This document shows positions 53,244-61,285 of a stretch of 64,000 nucleotides of DNA, piece by piece. The first letter of the stretch is position 1. Each line of letters starts with the position of its first letter. The notes below the pieces were generated by a model. The model was given only the letters and a program-made list of their open reading frames with translations, was not told the DNA's origin and did not search any database. Origin of the DNA: Pseudomonas mendocina (GTDB lineage: Bacteria > Pseudomonadota > Gammaproteobacteria > Pseudomonadales > Pseudomonadaceae); contig NZ_LR134290.1 in the NCBI RefSeq assembly GCF_900636545.1, positions 3,534,001 through 3,598,000 on the forward strand. Reading direction: 5' to 3'. The translations under genes and the position numbers were made by a program.

Positions 53244-53565
53244 ATGAAGATTGGCGAACTGGCGCAGCGCACAGGCTTGGCGGCCTCGCGCACTCACTTC
53301 TACGAAAGCATCGGCCTGCTCAGGCTGGTGGAGCGCCAGGCTAACGCTGCTCGATACCCTGCAGGCCAAGGTGAGCGACATCGAGGCGCTGGAACAGCGC
53401 CTCGCGCAGAGCAAGACGCACCTGCTAGCGTTGATCGACGAGAGCGAAAGCAAACCGGCCGATCTCGACTGCGCCGCCAACGCCAGGCGGGTGCCATCGA
53501 AGATGAATCTGGGTGAGCCGAGCGAGGCACCCAAGCGCGCTGGCAAGAACAGCAAGCACGTCTAA
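53244..53565 (+). pseudogene. MerR family regulator, internal deletion and frameshift
   Basis: Starts as a normal MerR protein at ATG 53244 (MKIGELAQRTGLAASRTHFY, ESIGLLRLVERQAN) but at about 53340 the frame changes and the text jumps to the C-terminal coiled coil (LLDTLQAKVSDIEALEQRLA, DCAANARRV). Roughly 45-50 residues normally between these parts, including the end of the HTH-linker, are missing. So a deletion joined two frames. The product is unlikely to work. It neighbours a quinone oxidoreductase, a common MerR target. Confidence 0.8.
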
Positions 53566-53575
53566 GGTGCCCTTA

Positions 53576-53596
53576 GTAGGGTGCGCCACGCGCACC
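53576..53596. repeat. short palindromic repeat, family GTAGGGTGCGCC-AY-GCGCACC
   Basis: GTAGGGTGCGCCACGCGCACC lies ten bases behind the MerR pseudogene. Best-conserved copy of the element also seen near 24236, 19862 (inverse) and 30828. Confidence 0.55.
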
Positions 53597-53643
53597 GCCT
53601 CCGGTGGTGAAAGGCCGCTACGCGGCTTCAGCCTGCACCAGGC

Positions 53644-54645
53644 TTATCGCACCCTGACCACCACCTTGCCCTTCGCTCGACCGCTGTCGACATAGGCCAA
53701 CGCCTCGTCGGTGGCTTCGAACGGGAAGACCTTGTCAACCACCGGACGAATCACACCGCTGTCGATCAACTCAGCCAACCTGGCCAACTGCTCGCCACTG
53801 CCGCGCATGAACAGAAAGGCATAGCTGACCTGGCGCTGTGCAGCCCGCTTGCGAATCTTGCGACTGAGCAGCCCCACGATCAGTTGCAGCAGCTTGGGCA
53901 TGCCGGCGCTCCTGGCGAACGCGGGGTCAGGCGGGCCGGACAGCGTGATCAGCTGGCCACCGGGCCTGAGCACGCTCACGGACTGTGCCAGTTCCTCGTC
54001 GCCCAGGCTGTGCAGCACCAGGTCGTAGTCACGCAGCGTCTTGGCGAAATCGTCCTTCCTGTAGTCGATGACGAGATCCGCGCCGAGGCTTTTCACCAGC
54101 GCGACATTGGCGCTGCTGGTGGTAGTCGCGACATACGCGCCCAGGTGCTTGGCCAACTGGATCGCCAGCGTGCCGACACCGCCAGAGCCAGCATGGATGA
54201 AAACTTTCTGCCCTTTGCGCAGCTGGCCCTTCTCCACCAGCGCCTGCCATGCGGTCAGGCCGACCAGGGGGATCGAGGCGGCCTCCTCCATGCTCAAACT
54301 GGCCGGTTTCAAGGCGAGGTTGGATTCGGCCACCGCGATGAATTCGGCGAAGGTGCCGATGCGACGGGTATCTGTGCGGGCATAGACCTCATCACCCGGC
54401 TTGAAGCCCTGCACCTTGGCGCCAACCCGCGTCACCACCCCGGCCAGATCGTTACCCAGTACCAATGGCAGGCGCAGCGGCAGGATCCGCTTGAGCGCGC
54501 CGCTGCGAATTTTCAGGTCCAGCGGATTGATACTGGCTGCGTGAATCTGCACCAGCACGTCCTGCTCGCCCAGAGTCGGCTCCGGCACGTCGACCAGTCG
54601 CAAGGGCTCCTGCTTTGAATATCGTTCGATGACAAAGGCTTTCAT
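53644..54645 (-). CDS. zinc-independent NADP-dependent quinone oxidoreductase (MDR family)
   Basis: 333 residues; AGGTG seven bases before ATG 54645. AASINPLDLKIRSGALKR, LGNDLAGVVTRVGAKVQGF and FIHAGSGGVGTLAIQLAKHL; SGPPDPAFARSAG near the centre is typical of the yeast Ypl/ZTA1-like branch. Reduces enones or quinones. Lies behind the DUF1329 gene on the same strand (72-base gap with hairpin 54673-54696), so perhaps the last gene of that operon. Confidence 0.88.
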   Translation of the reverse strand: MKAFVIERYSKQEPLRLVDVPEPTLGEQDVLVQIHAASINPLDLKIRSGALKRILPLRLPLVLGNDLAGVVTRVGAKVQGFKPGDEVYARTDTRRIGTFAEFIAVAESNLALKPASLSMEEAASIPLVGLTAWQALVEKGQLRKGQKVFIHAGSGGVGTLAIQLAKHLGAYVATTTSSANVALVKSLGADLVIDYRKDDFAKTLRDYDLVLHSLGDEELAQSVSVLRPGGQLITLSGPPDPAFARSAGMPKLLQLIVGLLSRKIRKRAAQRQVSYAFLFMRGSGEQLARLAELIDSGVIRPVVDKVFPFEATDEALAYVDSGRAKGKVVVRVR

Positions 54646-54672
54646 TGAAATCACCTGGGTTCATTGCGTGAA

Positions 54673-54696
54673 CGGTGGCGCAGAACAACGCCACCG
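54673..54696 (-). terminator. hairpin between DUF1329 and oxidoreductase genes
   Basis: CGGTGGCG-CAGAACAA-CGCCACCG, perfect 8-bp stem, no U tract. It may attenuate rather than end transcription into the oxidoreductase. Confidence 0.35.
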
Positions 54697-54717
54697 AATG
54701 ATCGGATGCGGCCAAGC

Positions 54718-56049
54718 TCAGCGAATCCCCTGAGCCCTGAGCGCAGCCGGCACGAACTCCGACTTGCTCGCCTTGAAACCGAAGGTGATGGGCTGCGCGC
54801 TGTTGTAGGTCAGGCCGAACACCAGATAGCGACCGTTGCTGAAGTCGTAGATGGCCTCCCCCGCGTACCAGGGCGTGTCGGCGTAGTCGTACTGCACGTG
54901 GAAGCCTTCGGAGAATCGCCACAGCACACCACGGCTGTCGTAGTGCTCGGCCAGGGCGATCTGCCAGGTGTCCTCATCGACATAGAACACGCGCTTGGCG
55001 TAGATATGGCGCGTGCCCGGCTTGAGGGTGCCGACCACCTTCCACACGCGGTGCTTCTCGTAGCGCAGGTAGTTCGGGTTGAGGTGACCCTTCTCGATCA
55101 GTTTGGCCGAGGTCAACTCACGACTGGTCAGGCGGTAGTTGTTGTAGGGGATGTAGATTTCCTGCTTGCCATCGAGCTTCCAGTCGTAGCGATCCGGCGA
55201 GCCGGTGTACATGTCGTAGTTGTCGGAGGTACGCAGGCCGTCGGCAGCGGTGCCGGGGCCGTCATAGGCGACCTGCGGGGCTCGCCGCACACGACGCTGT
55301 CCGGCGTTGTAGAGCCAGGCCAGGCGCGGTTCCTTGACCTGATCGATAGTTTCCTGGACCAGCAGGATATTGCCTGCCAGGCGCGCCGGAGCGGTCACCT
55401 TCTGTGTCGAGAAGATCATGATGTTGGCGTCGCTGACCGGGTCGAAGCCGTTGAGGTTTTCCGGCCAGGCCGCGCGGTCTTCGAGCTGGACTTCACTGAA
55501 GGAACCGCTCGGCTGAGTGATTACCTGAGTATGGGTGCGCAGCAGGCTTCCGCCGCGATAGCGCATGAAGTGGTTCCACAGTACCTCCACCCCGCTCTTG
55601 GGATGGATGAAGGGGTAATAGCCCTGATAATCGAGCACGCCATTGCCGCCGGGCACCAACCTGGCCGTATCCGCATTCTTTTGCGCAGCCGCGTAAACGT
55701 GCTCGGGATACTTGGCTGTGCGCCGGGTCTCGTAAACGTTCAGGCGATAGCCCTCCGGATTGCGGCGCAATTGTTCGATCTGCCCCGGGGTGAGGTTGTC
55801 CCGGTAGGTCTCGAGGTTGCTGGCGTCGATGGAGAACTTCACCCGGTCATCGGCGAACGGATCGACGAACTGCTTGCCGATATCGCTCCAGGTCACGCCG
55901 CGGTTGAAGCCACCGGTCCAGGCCGGAATGGAACCGTCGGCATTGGCGCCTGCCTCAGCGCCCAGCGGCGTGAACGTGTCTGCTAACGCGAGGTTGGCAG
56001 TGACAGCCATGGTGGTCAGCAACATCGATGTCACGATGGACTTAGTCAT
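54718..56049 (-). CDS. DUF1329 outer-membrane-associated protein
   Basis: 443 residues; Sec signal (MLLTTMAVTANLALA). DUF1329 features throughout: LGAEAGANADGSIPAWTGGF, WNHFMRYRGGSL, PRLAWLYNAGQRRVRRAP, LKPGTRHIYAKRVFYVDEDT. The fold resembles LolA/LolB and the family often accompanies DUF1302 and RND exporters in envelope lipid traffic or steroid/alkane use; none of those are adjacent here. Coupled to the small upstream gene by an 8-base overlap. Confidence 0.88.
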   Translation of the reverse strand: MTKSIVTSMLLTTMAVTANLALADTFTPLGAEAGANADGSIPAWTGGFNRGVTWSDIGKQFVDPFADDRVKFSIDASNLETYRDNLTPGQIEQLRRNPEGYRLNVYETRRTAKYPEHVYAAAQKNADTARLVPGGNGVLDYQGYYPFIHPKSGVEVLWNHFMRYRGGSLLRTHTQVITQPSGSFSEVQLEDRAAWPENLNGFDPVSDANIMIFSTQKVTAPARLAGNILLVQETIDQVKEPRLAWLYNAGQRRVRRAPQVAYDGPGTAADGLRTSDNYDMYTGSPDRYDWKLDGKQEIYIPYNNYRLTSRELTSAKLIEKGHLNPNYLRYEKHRVWKVVGTLKPGTRHIYAKRVFYVDEDTWQIALAEHYDSRGVLWRFSEGFHVQYDYADTPWYAGEAIYDFSNGRYLVFGLTYNSAQPITFGFKASKSEFVPAALRAQGIR

Positions 56050-56338
56050 GAGCCTGCCCTGCCTGCGCCAGTTTGTTCTCGACCAGATCCAACCCCCGGC
56101 GAGCCTGGCTGGAGCCCAGCGCTTGCGCCTGAAGGAACCAGCTGTGGGCGTATTCCAACGCTGTCACAGCCTGGCTTTCCTCACTGGCGCGGGCCAGGTA
56201 GCAATTGCCTACAGCGACCGCGAGATCCGCCGTGATCAGGCGGTCTTCCAGTTCATTGGTGACGCAGTTGCCGTGGGGTTCGGCCTGCGCAGTAGCGACA
56301 ACGAAAAAAGCCGTCGCAGTCAGGAGCTGCTTGATCAT
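56042..56338 (-). CDS. small secreted protein, first gene of DUF1329 operon
   Basis: 98 residues. Sec signal MIKQLLTATAFFVVATAQA, two cysteines (HGNCV, VGNCY) and a C-terminal helical hairpin ALEYAHSWFLQAQALGSSQA that looks like one Sel1/TPR-like repeat. Stop overlaps the DUF1329 start. No family assigned. Confidence 0.75.
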   Translation of the reverse strand: MIKQLLTATAFFVVATAQAEPHGNCVTNELEDRLITADLAVAVGNCYLARASEESQAVTALEYAHSWFLQAQALGSSQARRGLDLVENKLAQAGQAHD

Positions 56339-56366
56339 GGGATAGACCTCGATAGGACATTCGTTA

Positions 56367-56389
56367 CAAGGTTCTATTACAGAACCTTG
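56367..56389. promoter_or_regulatory. palindromic operator between HxlR regulator and DUF1329 operon
   Basis: CAAGGTTCT-ATTAC-AGAACCTTG, a perfect 9-bp inverted repeat centred in the divergent region, 29 bases before the small secreted gene and about 85 before the HxlR start. Size and symmetry fit a dimeric HxlR site. Confidence 0.65.
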
Positions 56390-56474
56390 CAGCGAGAAAT
56401 TAGGTGCTATCATGAAACCTGTCAACCGCTTTCTTGTCGGCAACTGCAAACTGCCCCTAACCGGAGACCCGCAC

Positions 56475-56984
56475 GTGGAACGAGTTACCTTCGAGGATCG
56501 CAATTGTTCGGTGGCCCGCTCGGTGGATGTACTGGGCGACTGGTGGAACCTGCTGATCGTCCGCGAACTGCTCTGGGGCACGAGCAAGTTCGATGAATTC
56601 CAGCGCAATCTGGAGATTTCCAAGGGCATCCTGTCCAAGCGTCTGAAGCTGCTGCAGGACTACGGCATCGTGGTGAAGCACACCGTCGGCAGCGGCACCG
56701 AATACGCCCTGACCGAGAAAGGCCGGGCCCTGCACGTGATCATCATCGCCATGATGCAGTGGGGGGATAAGTGGAACCCGCTGGCCGAGGGCGCGCCGCT
56801 GATCCCTGTCAACCGCAAGACCGGAGCGCCACTGGCCCCGGTACAACTGGCCGATGTCAACGGCGAGCCACTCGAACTGAAAGACCTCGGCCTAATCGTC
56901 GGCCCGGGTGCGGATGAGACGACACGTGAGCGCCTGGACAAGCTGCGCCAGACCGCTCAGCAGAAGGCAGCGGCCAGCCGCTGA
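56475..56984 (+). CDS. HxlR family transcriptional regulator
   Basis: 169 residues from GTG 56475, with GGAGA seven bases upstream; ATG 56412 is an alternative that adds 21 unconserved residues. Winged HTH: CSVARSVDVLGDWWNLLIVR, LEISKGILSKRLKLLQDYGI. The conserved N-terminal Cys (DRNCSVA) is the position used for redox or aldehyde sensing in this family. Likely controls the divergent DUF1329 operon through the palindrome. Longer C-terminal tail than typical HxlR proteins. Confidence 0.88.
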   Translation: MERVTFEDRNCSVARSVDVLGDWWNLLIVRELLWGTSKFDEFQRNLEISKGILSKRLKLLQDYGIVVKHTVGSGTEYALTEKGRALHVIIIAMMQWGDKWNPLAEGAPLIPVNRKTGAPLAPVQLADVNGEPLELKDLGLIVGPGADETTRERLDKLRQTAQQKAAASR

Positions 56985-58175
56985 TCAGCTCAACCCCGGT
57001 GCGACCACCTGTACACGAGCACGCCACTCCGAAACCCGCAGGCTGACGAAAGCCAGCAGCAGAAACAGCAGCGAAGCCAGCAGCAGGCCCTTGTAGCCGA
57101 CAACGGGATAGAGCCAGGCGGCGACCCCTGAGCCGGAGCCGATGCCGGCGAACATGAACGACGCGGTCAGGGCGAGGGCGATGCCGCGTTGCTCGGGCAT
57201 CAGCTCGACAATACGCCGCTGCTGCGACGGCCAGACGATATCGGTGGCCAGCGCCCAGATCACCAGGGCCAGCAACAGCCCGCCGAACAGCCTTGGCATG
57301 GCGGCAAGGCCCAGCAGATCCAGCGCCAGCAGGCCGATGCCGATCAGCAGCAAACGCTCGGCACTGACCCGCAGCGCCAGGCGCGTGACCAGCAGATTGC
57401 CCAGGACGCCGGCCACGCCCAACACGGTCAGCGCCAGGGTGGTGTCGTCGGCGCTGCCGTGGAAATCGTTGCCGATGATCGGCGCCAGAAAGGCATAGGT
57501 GGCGAACACACTTGTGGTGACGAAGAACACCACCAGAAACGCGCTCAGCGAAGTGGCACGGGTCAGCAACGTAATGACCTCAATCGGCGCGACACGCTGG
57601 CCCGCCACACGATCTGGCACCCACGCCAGAATCATCACCGCAATGAGCAGACCACTGGCGCCGATCCCGAAGAACAGGCTGCGCGCTCCGAACTCATGGG
57701 CGATCCAGGCACTGACCGGCATGCCGGCCAGCCCCGCGACACTCAGCCCGAGCAGCACAATGGCGATGGCGCTACCCTGCTGCTCACGCGTCACCAGGTT
57801 CGAGCCCAGGGCGCCAAGCACCGGGCCGATGAAGCCCGCGCCCAACCCCATCAGTACACGGGACAGCAGCAGCGTCTGGTAATCCGGCGCCGCCGCGAAC
57901 AGCAGCGCGGCGGCGCTGAATATCGACAGCCCCAGCAGCACCTGGGCACGCCGGCGCAGATGGCCCAGGGTCATCTGCAACAGCGGTGCGGCGAGCGCGA
58001 AGGTGATGCCGAACACGGTGATCAACAGCGCGCTCTGCGCACTGCTCAAGGCCCAGGCGGCGGAGATCGCCTCCAGGCTGCCGACCACCGAAAGTGCACC
58101 GACCGCCTGGACGAAATAGGCCAGGCTGAGCAGGCGTAGAGCGAGGCGATCCGGTGCAGTAATAGGGCTGTGCAT
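56985..58175 (-). CDS. MFS transporter (DHA1/AraJ type)
   Basis: 396 residues; TGGAG six bases before ATG 58175. Twelve membrane segments; LSRVLMGLGAGFIGPVLGAL after helix 4 is the drug-proton antiporter motif region. Third gene behind two SDRs (56-base gap), so probably exports a substrate or product of theirs. Stop codon abuts that of HxlR. Confidence 0.88.
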   Translation of the reverse strand: MHSPITAPDRLALRLLSLAYFVQAVGALSVVGSLEAISAAWALSSAQSALLITVFGITFALAAPLLQMTLGHLRRRAQVLLGLSIFSAAALLFAAAPDYQTLLLSRVLMGLGAGFIGPVLGALGSNLVTREQQGSAIAIVLLGLSVAGLAGMPVSAWIAHEFGARSLFFGIGASGLLIAVMILAWVPDRVAGQRVAPIEVITLLTRATSLSAFLVVFFVTTSVFATYAFLAPIIGNDFHGSADDTTLALTVLGVAGVLGNLLVTRLALRVSAERLLLIGIGLLALDLLGLAAMPRLFGGLLLALVIWALATDIVWPSQQRRIVELMPEQRGIALALTASFMFAGIGSGSGVAAWLYPVVGYKGLLLASLLFLLLAFVSLRVSEWRARVQVVAPGLS

Positions 58176-58231
58176 GGGGCTCTCCAGGGGGGGCACGAAC
58201 GCCCGACCTCGTGATGAGGTCGGGCGCCGGC

Positions 58232-58996
58232 TCAGGCAACGGGGATGAGGTTGTCGATGATCGACTGGTTGAACTGGTTAACCAGTGCGTGCTCGCTCGG
58301 CCCGACGTTGGCGCGCAGTGCCGTGATGCCGTCGACGATCACCTCGGTGGTCGCCGTCTCCAGCTTGGCCAGGGTCTCGGCGATGAAGGCGTCCAGCGGC
58401 ATGGCGCGCGCATCGCCGCTCTTGTGGATCAGGTCGGTGTCGACCCATGGCGGCGCGATCTCCAGCACCTTGACGCTGGTGTCGCGCAGCATGAAGCGCT
58501 GCGACAGGCTGTAGGAATGGATGGCCGCCTTGGTCGCCGAGTACAGCGCGGTGACCGCAATCGGGATGAACGCCAGCACCGAGCTGTTGTTGATGATGGT
58601 GGCATCCGGCTGGCGCTTGAGGTGCTCGACGAAGGCCGCGCTGACCCGCACCGGGCCGAGCAGGTTGGTGGTCACCAGGCCGACCGCCTGTTCATCGTCG
58701 AGGTCGCCCGAGGCGGCATCGTCGAACGGCATGATGCCGGCGTTGTTGATCACCACGTTGAGAGCCGGGTGACGTTCGATCACCTGCTGCGCCACCTGCT
58801 TGATCTGCTGCGCGTCGTTGATGTCCAGCACCACGGTGTCGATGCCGGGGTTGGCGCGGGCGATCTCGTCGAGCAGCGCCTGGCGGCGGCCGGCGATGAT
58901 CACCTTGTTGCCGCGTTGATGGAAGGCTTCGGCCAGGCCGCGACCGATGCCCGAGGTGCCGCCGGTAATGAAGATGGTATTGCCGCTGAGTTTCAT
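58232..58996 (-). CDS. SDR family oxidoreductase (DltE-like)
   Basis: 254 residues. TGGTSGIGRGLAEAF, NNAGIMPFDDA, NNSSVLAFIP and YSATK. The long IMPF and WVDTDL segments resemble the DltE/YbbO group. 27 bases behind the next SDR in the same operon. Confidence 0.9.
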   Translation of the reverse strand: MKLSGNTIFITGGTSGIGRGLAEAFHQRGNKVIIAGRRQALLDEIARANPGIDTVVLDINDAQQIKQVAQQVIERHPALNVVINNAGIMPFDDAASGDLDDEQAVGLVTTNLLGPVRVSAAFVEHLKRQPDATIINNSSVLAFIPIAVTALYSATKAAIHSYSLSQRFMLRDTSVKVLEIAPPWVDTDLIHKSGDARAMPLDAFIAETLAKLETATTEVIVDGITALRANVGPSEHALVNQFNQSIIDNLIPVA

Positions 58997-59023
58997 GATG
59001 CTGCTCCTGTTATCAAGGGTCGG

Positions 59024-59824
59024 TTAACGCTGAACGCTGTAGCGCGGTGCGGGCTGGTTGGTGGAAAGCTGGTTGAACATGGCCTTGCGCGCCGCCTCGT
59101 AGGCGTGCCACTGGCTGGCGTCGTGCAGCGAGGGAATGGAGATCAGTTCGCCGCGATCAAAGTCGATCAGAGCGGCGTCGACCAGGGCACTGGCCGGCAT
59201 CACAATGGCTGGGTCGAGGTGCTCAAGCGGCAGGCCGCCGTTGTCCCAGAACTCGGTGGCAGTGGCGCCCGGCAGTACCGCCTGAACGCGCACGCCCTTG
59301 TCGGCCAGCTCGTGGTGCAGCGACTGGCTGAAGGCGGTGACGAACGCCTTGCTGCCGCCGTACACGCCGTTGAGCACTTCCGGGGTGATGCTGACGATGG
59401 ACGAGATATTGATGATGGCGCCGTTGCCACGCTCGACGAAGCCGGGGATGGCCGCGTAGCTCAGGCGCATCAGCGCGGTCACGTTGAGGTCGATCATCCG
59501 CGTCATCAGGCCGACATCGCTGGCCAGCAGTGGCGTATGGGTGCCGATGCCGGCGTTGTTGACCAGCAGAGTGATGCTCGCGTCCTGCTTGAGCTTGGCC
59601 TCCACGGTAGCCAGGCTGGCGGCGTCGCCCAGATCGGCCTGCAGCACCTCGACCACGCGCTGGGTATCGTCGGTGATGCGGCGGGCCAGGTCGTTGAGGC
59701 GGTCACGGTTGCGGGCGACCAGAATCAGGTCGTAGCCGCGCTGGGCCAGGCGTTCGGCGTACAACGCGCCGATGCCGGAAGATGCGCCAGTGACCAGTGC
59801 GGTGCCTTTCGATGCGGTATTCAT
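59024..59824 (-). CDS. SDR family oxidoreductase
   Basis: 266 residues; TTGGAG seven bases before ATG 59824. TGASSGIGALYAERLAQRGY, NNAGIGTHTPL, NISSIVS and YGGSK. First gene of an SDR-SDR-MFS operon, divergent from a GlxA-type AraC regulator. Confidence 0.9.
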   Translation of the reverse strand: MNTASKGTALVTGASSGIGALYAERLAQRGYDLILVARNRDRLNDLARRITDDTQRVVEVLQADLGDAASLATVEAKLKQDASITLLVNNAGIGTHTPLLASDVGLMTRMIDLNVTALMRLSYAAIPGFVERGNGAIINISSIVSITPEVLNGVYGGSKAFVTAFSQSLHHELADKGVRVQAVLPGATATEFWDNGGLPLEHLDPAIVMPASALVDAALIDFDRGELISIPSLHDASQWHAYEAARKAMFNQLSTNQPAPRYSVQR

Positions 59825-59880
59825 GGTGTGTCTCCAAGTGCGTTGGGCTTGGAACACATCATGGCGAGGATGGGCAAAGA

Positions 59881-59910
59881 CCTAAATGACGTATACAGTC
59901 ATGTTTTAGG
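59881..59910. promoter_or_regulatory. palindromic operator between GlxA-type regulator and SDR operon
   Basis: Inner arms ATGAC (59886-59890) and GTCAT (59898-59902) with seven bases between, enclosed by CCTAAA and TTTTAGG. The 30-base element fills the short gap between the two starts and is the likely regulator site and promoter zone. Confidence 0.6.
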
Positions 59911-59933
59911 ACATGCCTGATGCGAGACCCACC

Positions 59934-60884
59934 ATGCACAGAATCGGCTACCTGCTCTCCGACGACTGCCAGGTGCTGTCGCTCGCCACCCAGACCGTCT
60001 TCGAGTACGCCAACATCGTGGCCGAGGCGCCCTTCTACTCCATCGAGTTCTTTTCCATCGCTGGCGGCATCGTGCGCTCGTCCCTGGGTCTGGGCATCGA
60101 AACCCGCGCGCTGAACAATCCCGGCCTGGCCGACACCTGGATGATCGCCGGGGTCAACCAGCCGCTGGAAACGCCGCCGAGCGAGGCCGCCCTGGCCTTC
60201 GTGCGCCAGGCTGGGCAACAGGCACGCCGTGTCGCCGGTATCTGCACCGGCGGTTTCGTGCTGGCCCAGGCCGGCCTGCTCGATGGCCGCCGCGCGACCA
60301 CCCACTGGGCCTACGGCGCCGCCCTGCAGCGTCTGTACCCACAGATCAGCGTCGAGGACGATCGCATCTTCATCATCGATGGCAACGTGTGGACATCCGC
60401 CGGCATGACCGCCGGCCTGGATCTGGCACTAGGCATGGTGGAAAAGGATCTCGGCCCCGACGTGGCGCGCTCGGTGGCGCACAAGCTGGTCATGCACCAG
60501 CGCCGTTCCGGCGGGCAGTCGCAGCACTCGCAGATGCTCACCCTGGCGCCGAAGTCCGACCGCATCCAGAACGCGCTGAACTACGCCCGACAGAACCTGC
60601 ACAAGCCGCTCAGCGTCGAGGAACTGGCCGAGGCCGTGCATCTCAGCCCGCGTCAGTTCACCCGTGTGTTCACCGCTGAGACCGGACAATCCCCGGCCAA
60701 GGCCATCGAGCGCCTGCGCCTGGAAGCGGCGCGGGTGATGATCGAGCAGAGCCGCCATTCCCTGGACGTGATCGCCAAGGAAACCGGCTTTCGCGACCGC
60801 CGCCACATGCGCGAAGTGTTCATTCGCGGCTTCGGCATCCCACCCCAGGCGATACGCCGCGACGTGCGGGGCGTGAGGGCCTGA
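59934..60884 (+). CDS. GlxA family regulator (DJ-1/PfpI-AraC)
   Basis: 316 residues. N-terminal DJ-1/PfpI-like domain (ARRVAGICTGGFVLAQAGLL with the nucleophile-elbow Cys, then RRATTHWAYGAAL) and C-terminal AraC HTH (VEELAEAVHLSPRQFTRVFT, DVIAKETGFRDRRHMREVFI). Probably activates the divergent SDR-SDR-MFS operon. An ATG 21 bases upstream is in frame. Confidence 0.9.
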   Translation: MHRIGYLLSDDCQVLSLATQTVFEYANIVAEAPFYSIEFFSIAGGIVRSSLGLGIETRALNNPGLADTWMIAGVNQPLETPPSEAALAFVRQAGQQARRVAGICTGGFVLAQAGLLDGRRATTHWAYGAALQRLYPQISVEDDRIFIIDGNVWTSAGMTAGLDLALGMVEKDLGPDVARSVAHKLVMHQRRSGGQSQHSQMLTLAPKSDRIQNALNYARQNLHKPLSVEELAEAVHLSPRQFTRVFTAETGQSPAKAIERLRLEAARVMIEQSRHSLDVIAKETGFRDRRHMREVFIRGFGIPPQAIRRDVRGVRA

Positions 60885-60904
60885 GCGAGCCAGGCGAACC
60901 GCCA

Positions 60905-60935
60905 TTGAAATTGAAGTGAACTTCAACGCTAGGGT
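60905..60935 (+). promoter_or_regulatory. MerR-type promoter with 19-bp spacer
   Basis: -35 TTGAAA (60905-60910) and -10 TAGGGT (60930-60935) are 19 bases apart and the spacer holds the perfect inverted repeat TTGAAGT-GA-ACTTCAA (60911-60926). The over-long spacer with a central palindrome is the hallmark of promoters that MerR proteins activate by DNA twisting. It drives an Old Yellow Enzyme pseudogene. Confidence 0.75.
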
Positions 60936-60964
60936 TGCTGCACCTCCAATCGAGAAAGCCCCCC

Positions 60965-61207
60965 ATGAACCTGTTCGATCCCCTTGGCTCGACCCTTTCC
61001 AATCGCCTCGCCAAGGCGGCAATAGAAGAGAACATGGTCGACGGCCGCGCCATGACCGGCCCCGGCGGCGTGGTATTGAAAGGCGACGCGCAGCTCGCCA
61101 GGTTCGAACGCTGGGCTTCTGTCGGTCGTGCCAAAGGCGCGCAGTTCTGGCTGCAGATCAACCATCTCGGCCGGCAGATGCAAGCCAACCTCGGCGCGCC
61201 GACCTGA
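60965..61207 (+). pseudogene. Old Yellow Enzyme (NADH:flavin oxidoreductase) remnant
   Basis: 80 residues against about 400 for the family. Starts normally (LFDPLGSTLSNRLAKAAIEE) but after NM jumps to VDGRAMTGPGGVVLKGDAQL, losing about 35 residues that usually lie between, then continues to QFWLQINHLGRQMQANLGAPT by parts and stops. So an internal in-frame deletion and a large 3' truncation. FMN and catalytic residues of the later barrel are absent. Confidence 0.82.
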
Positions 61208-61285
61208 GCACTGTTGACCCAGCAAGTGCAGGACATCTTCAGTACTCGCCGATATCGGCGCTGGATGCAGGGGTGCCACTGATAC

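Noticed and set aside
53079..53555. N-terminal extension of the binding protein at 52329
   Set aside because: The extension lacks a signal peptide and covers the MerR remnant; GTG 53078 gives a proper signal sequence.
54664..55986. 440-residue plus-strand ORF
   Set aside because: Antisense of the DUF1329 gene; no domain features.
58211..59920. 569-residue plus-strand ORF
   Set aside because: Antisense of two clear SDR genes; Arg/Val/Gln-rich composition typical of shadow frames in high-GC DNA.
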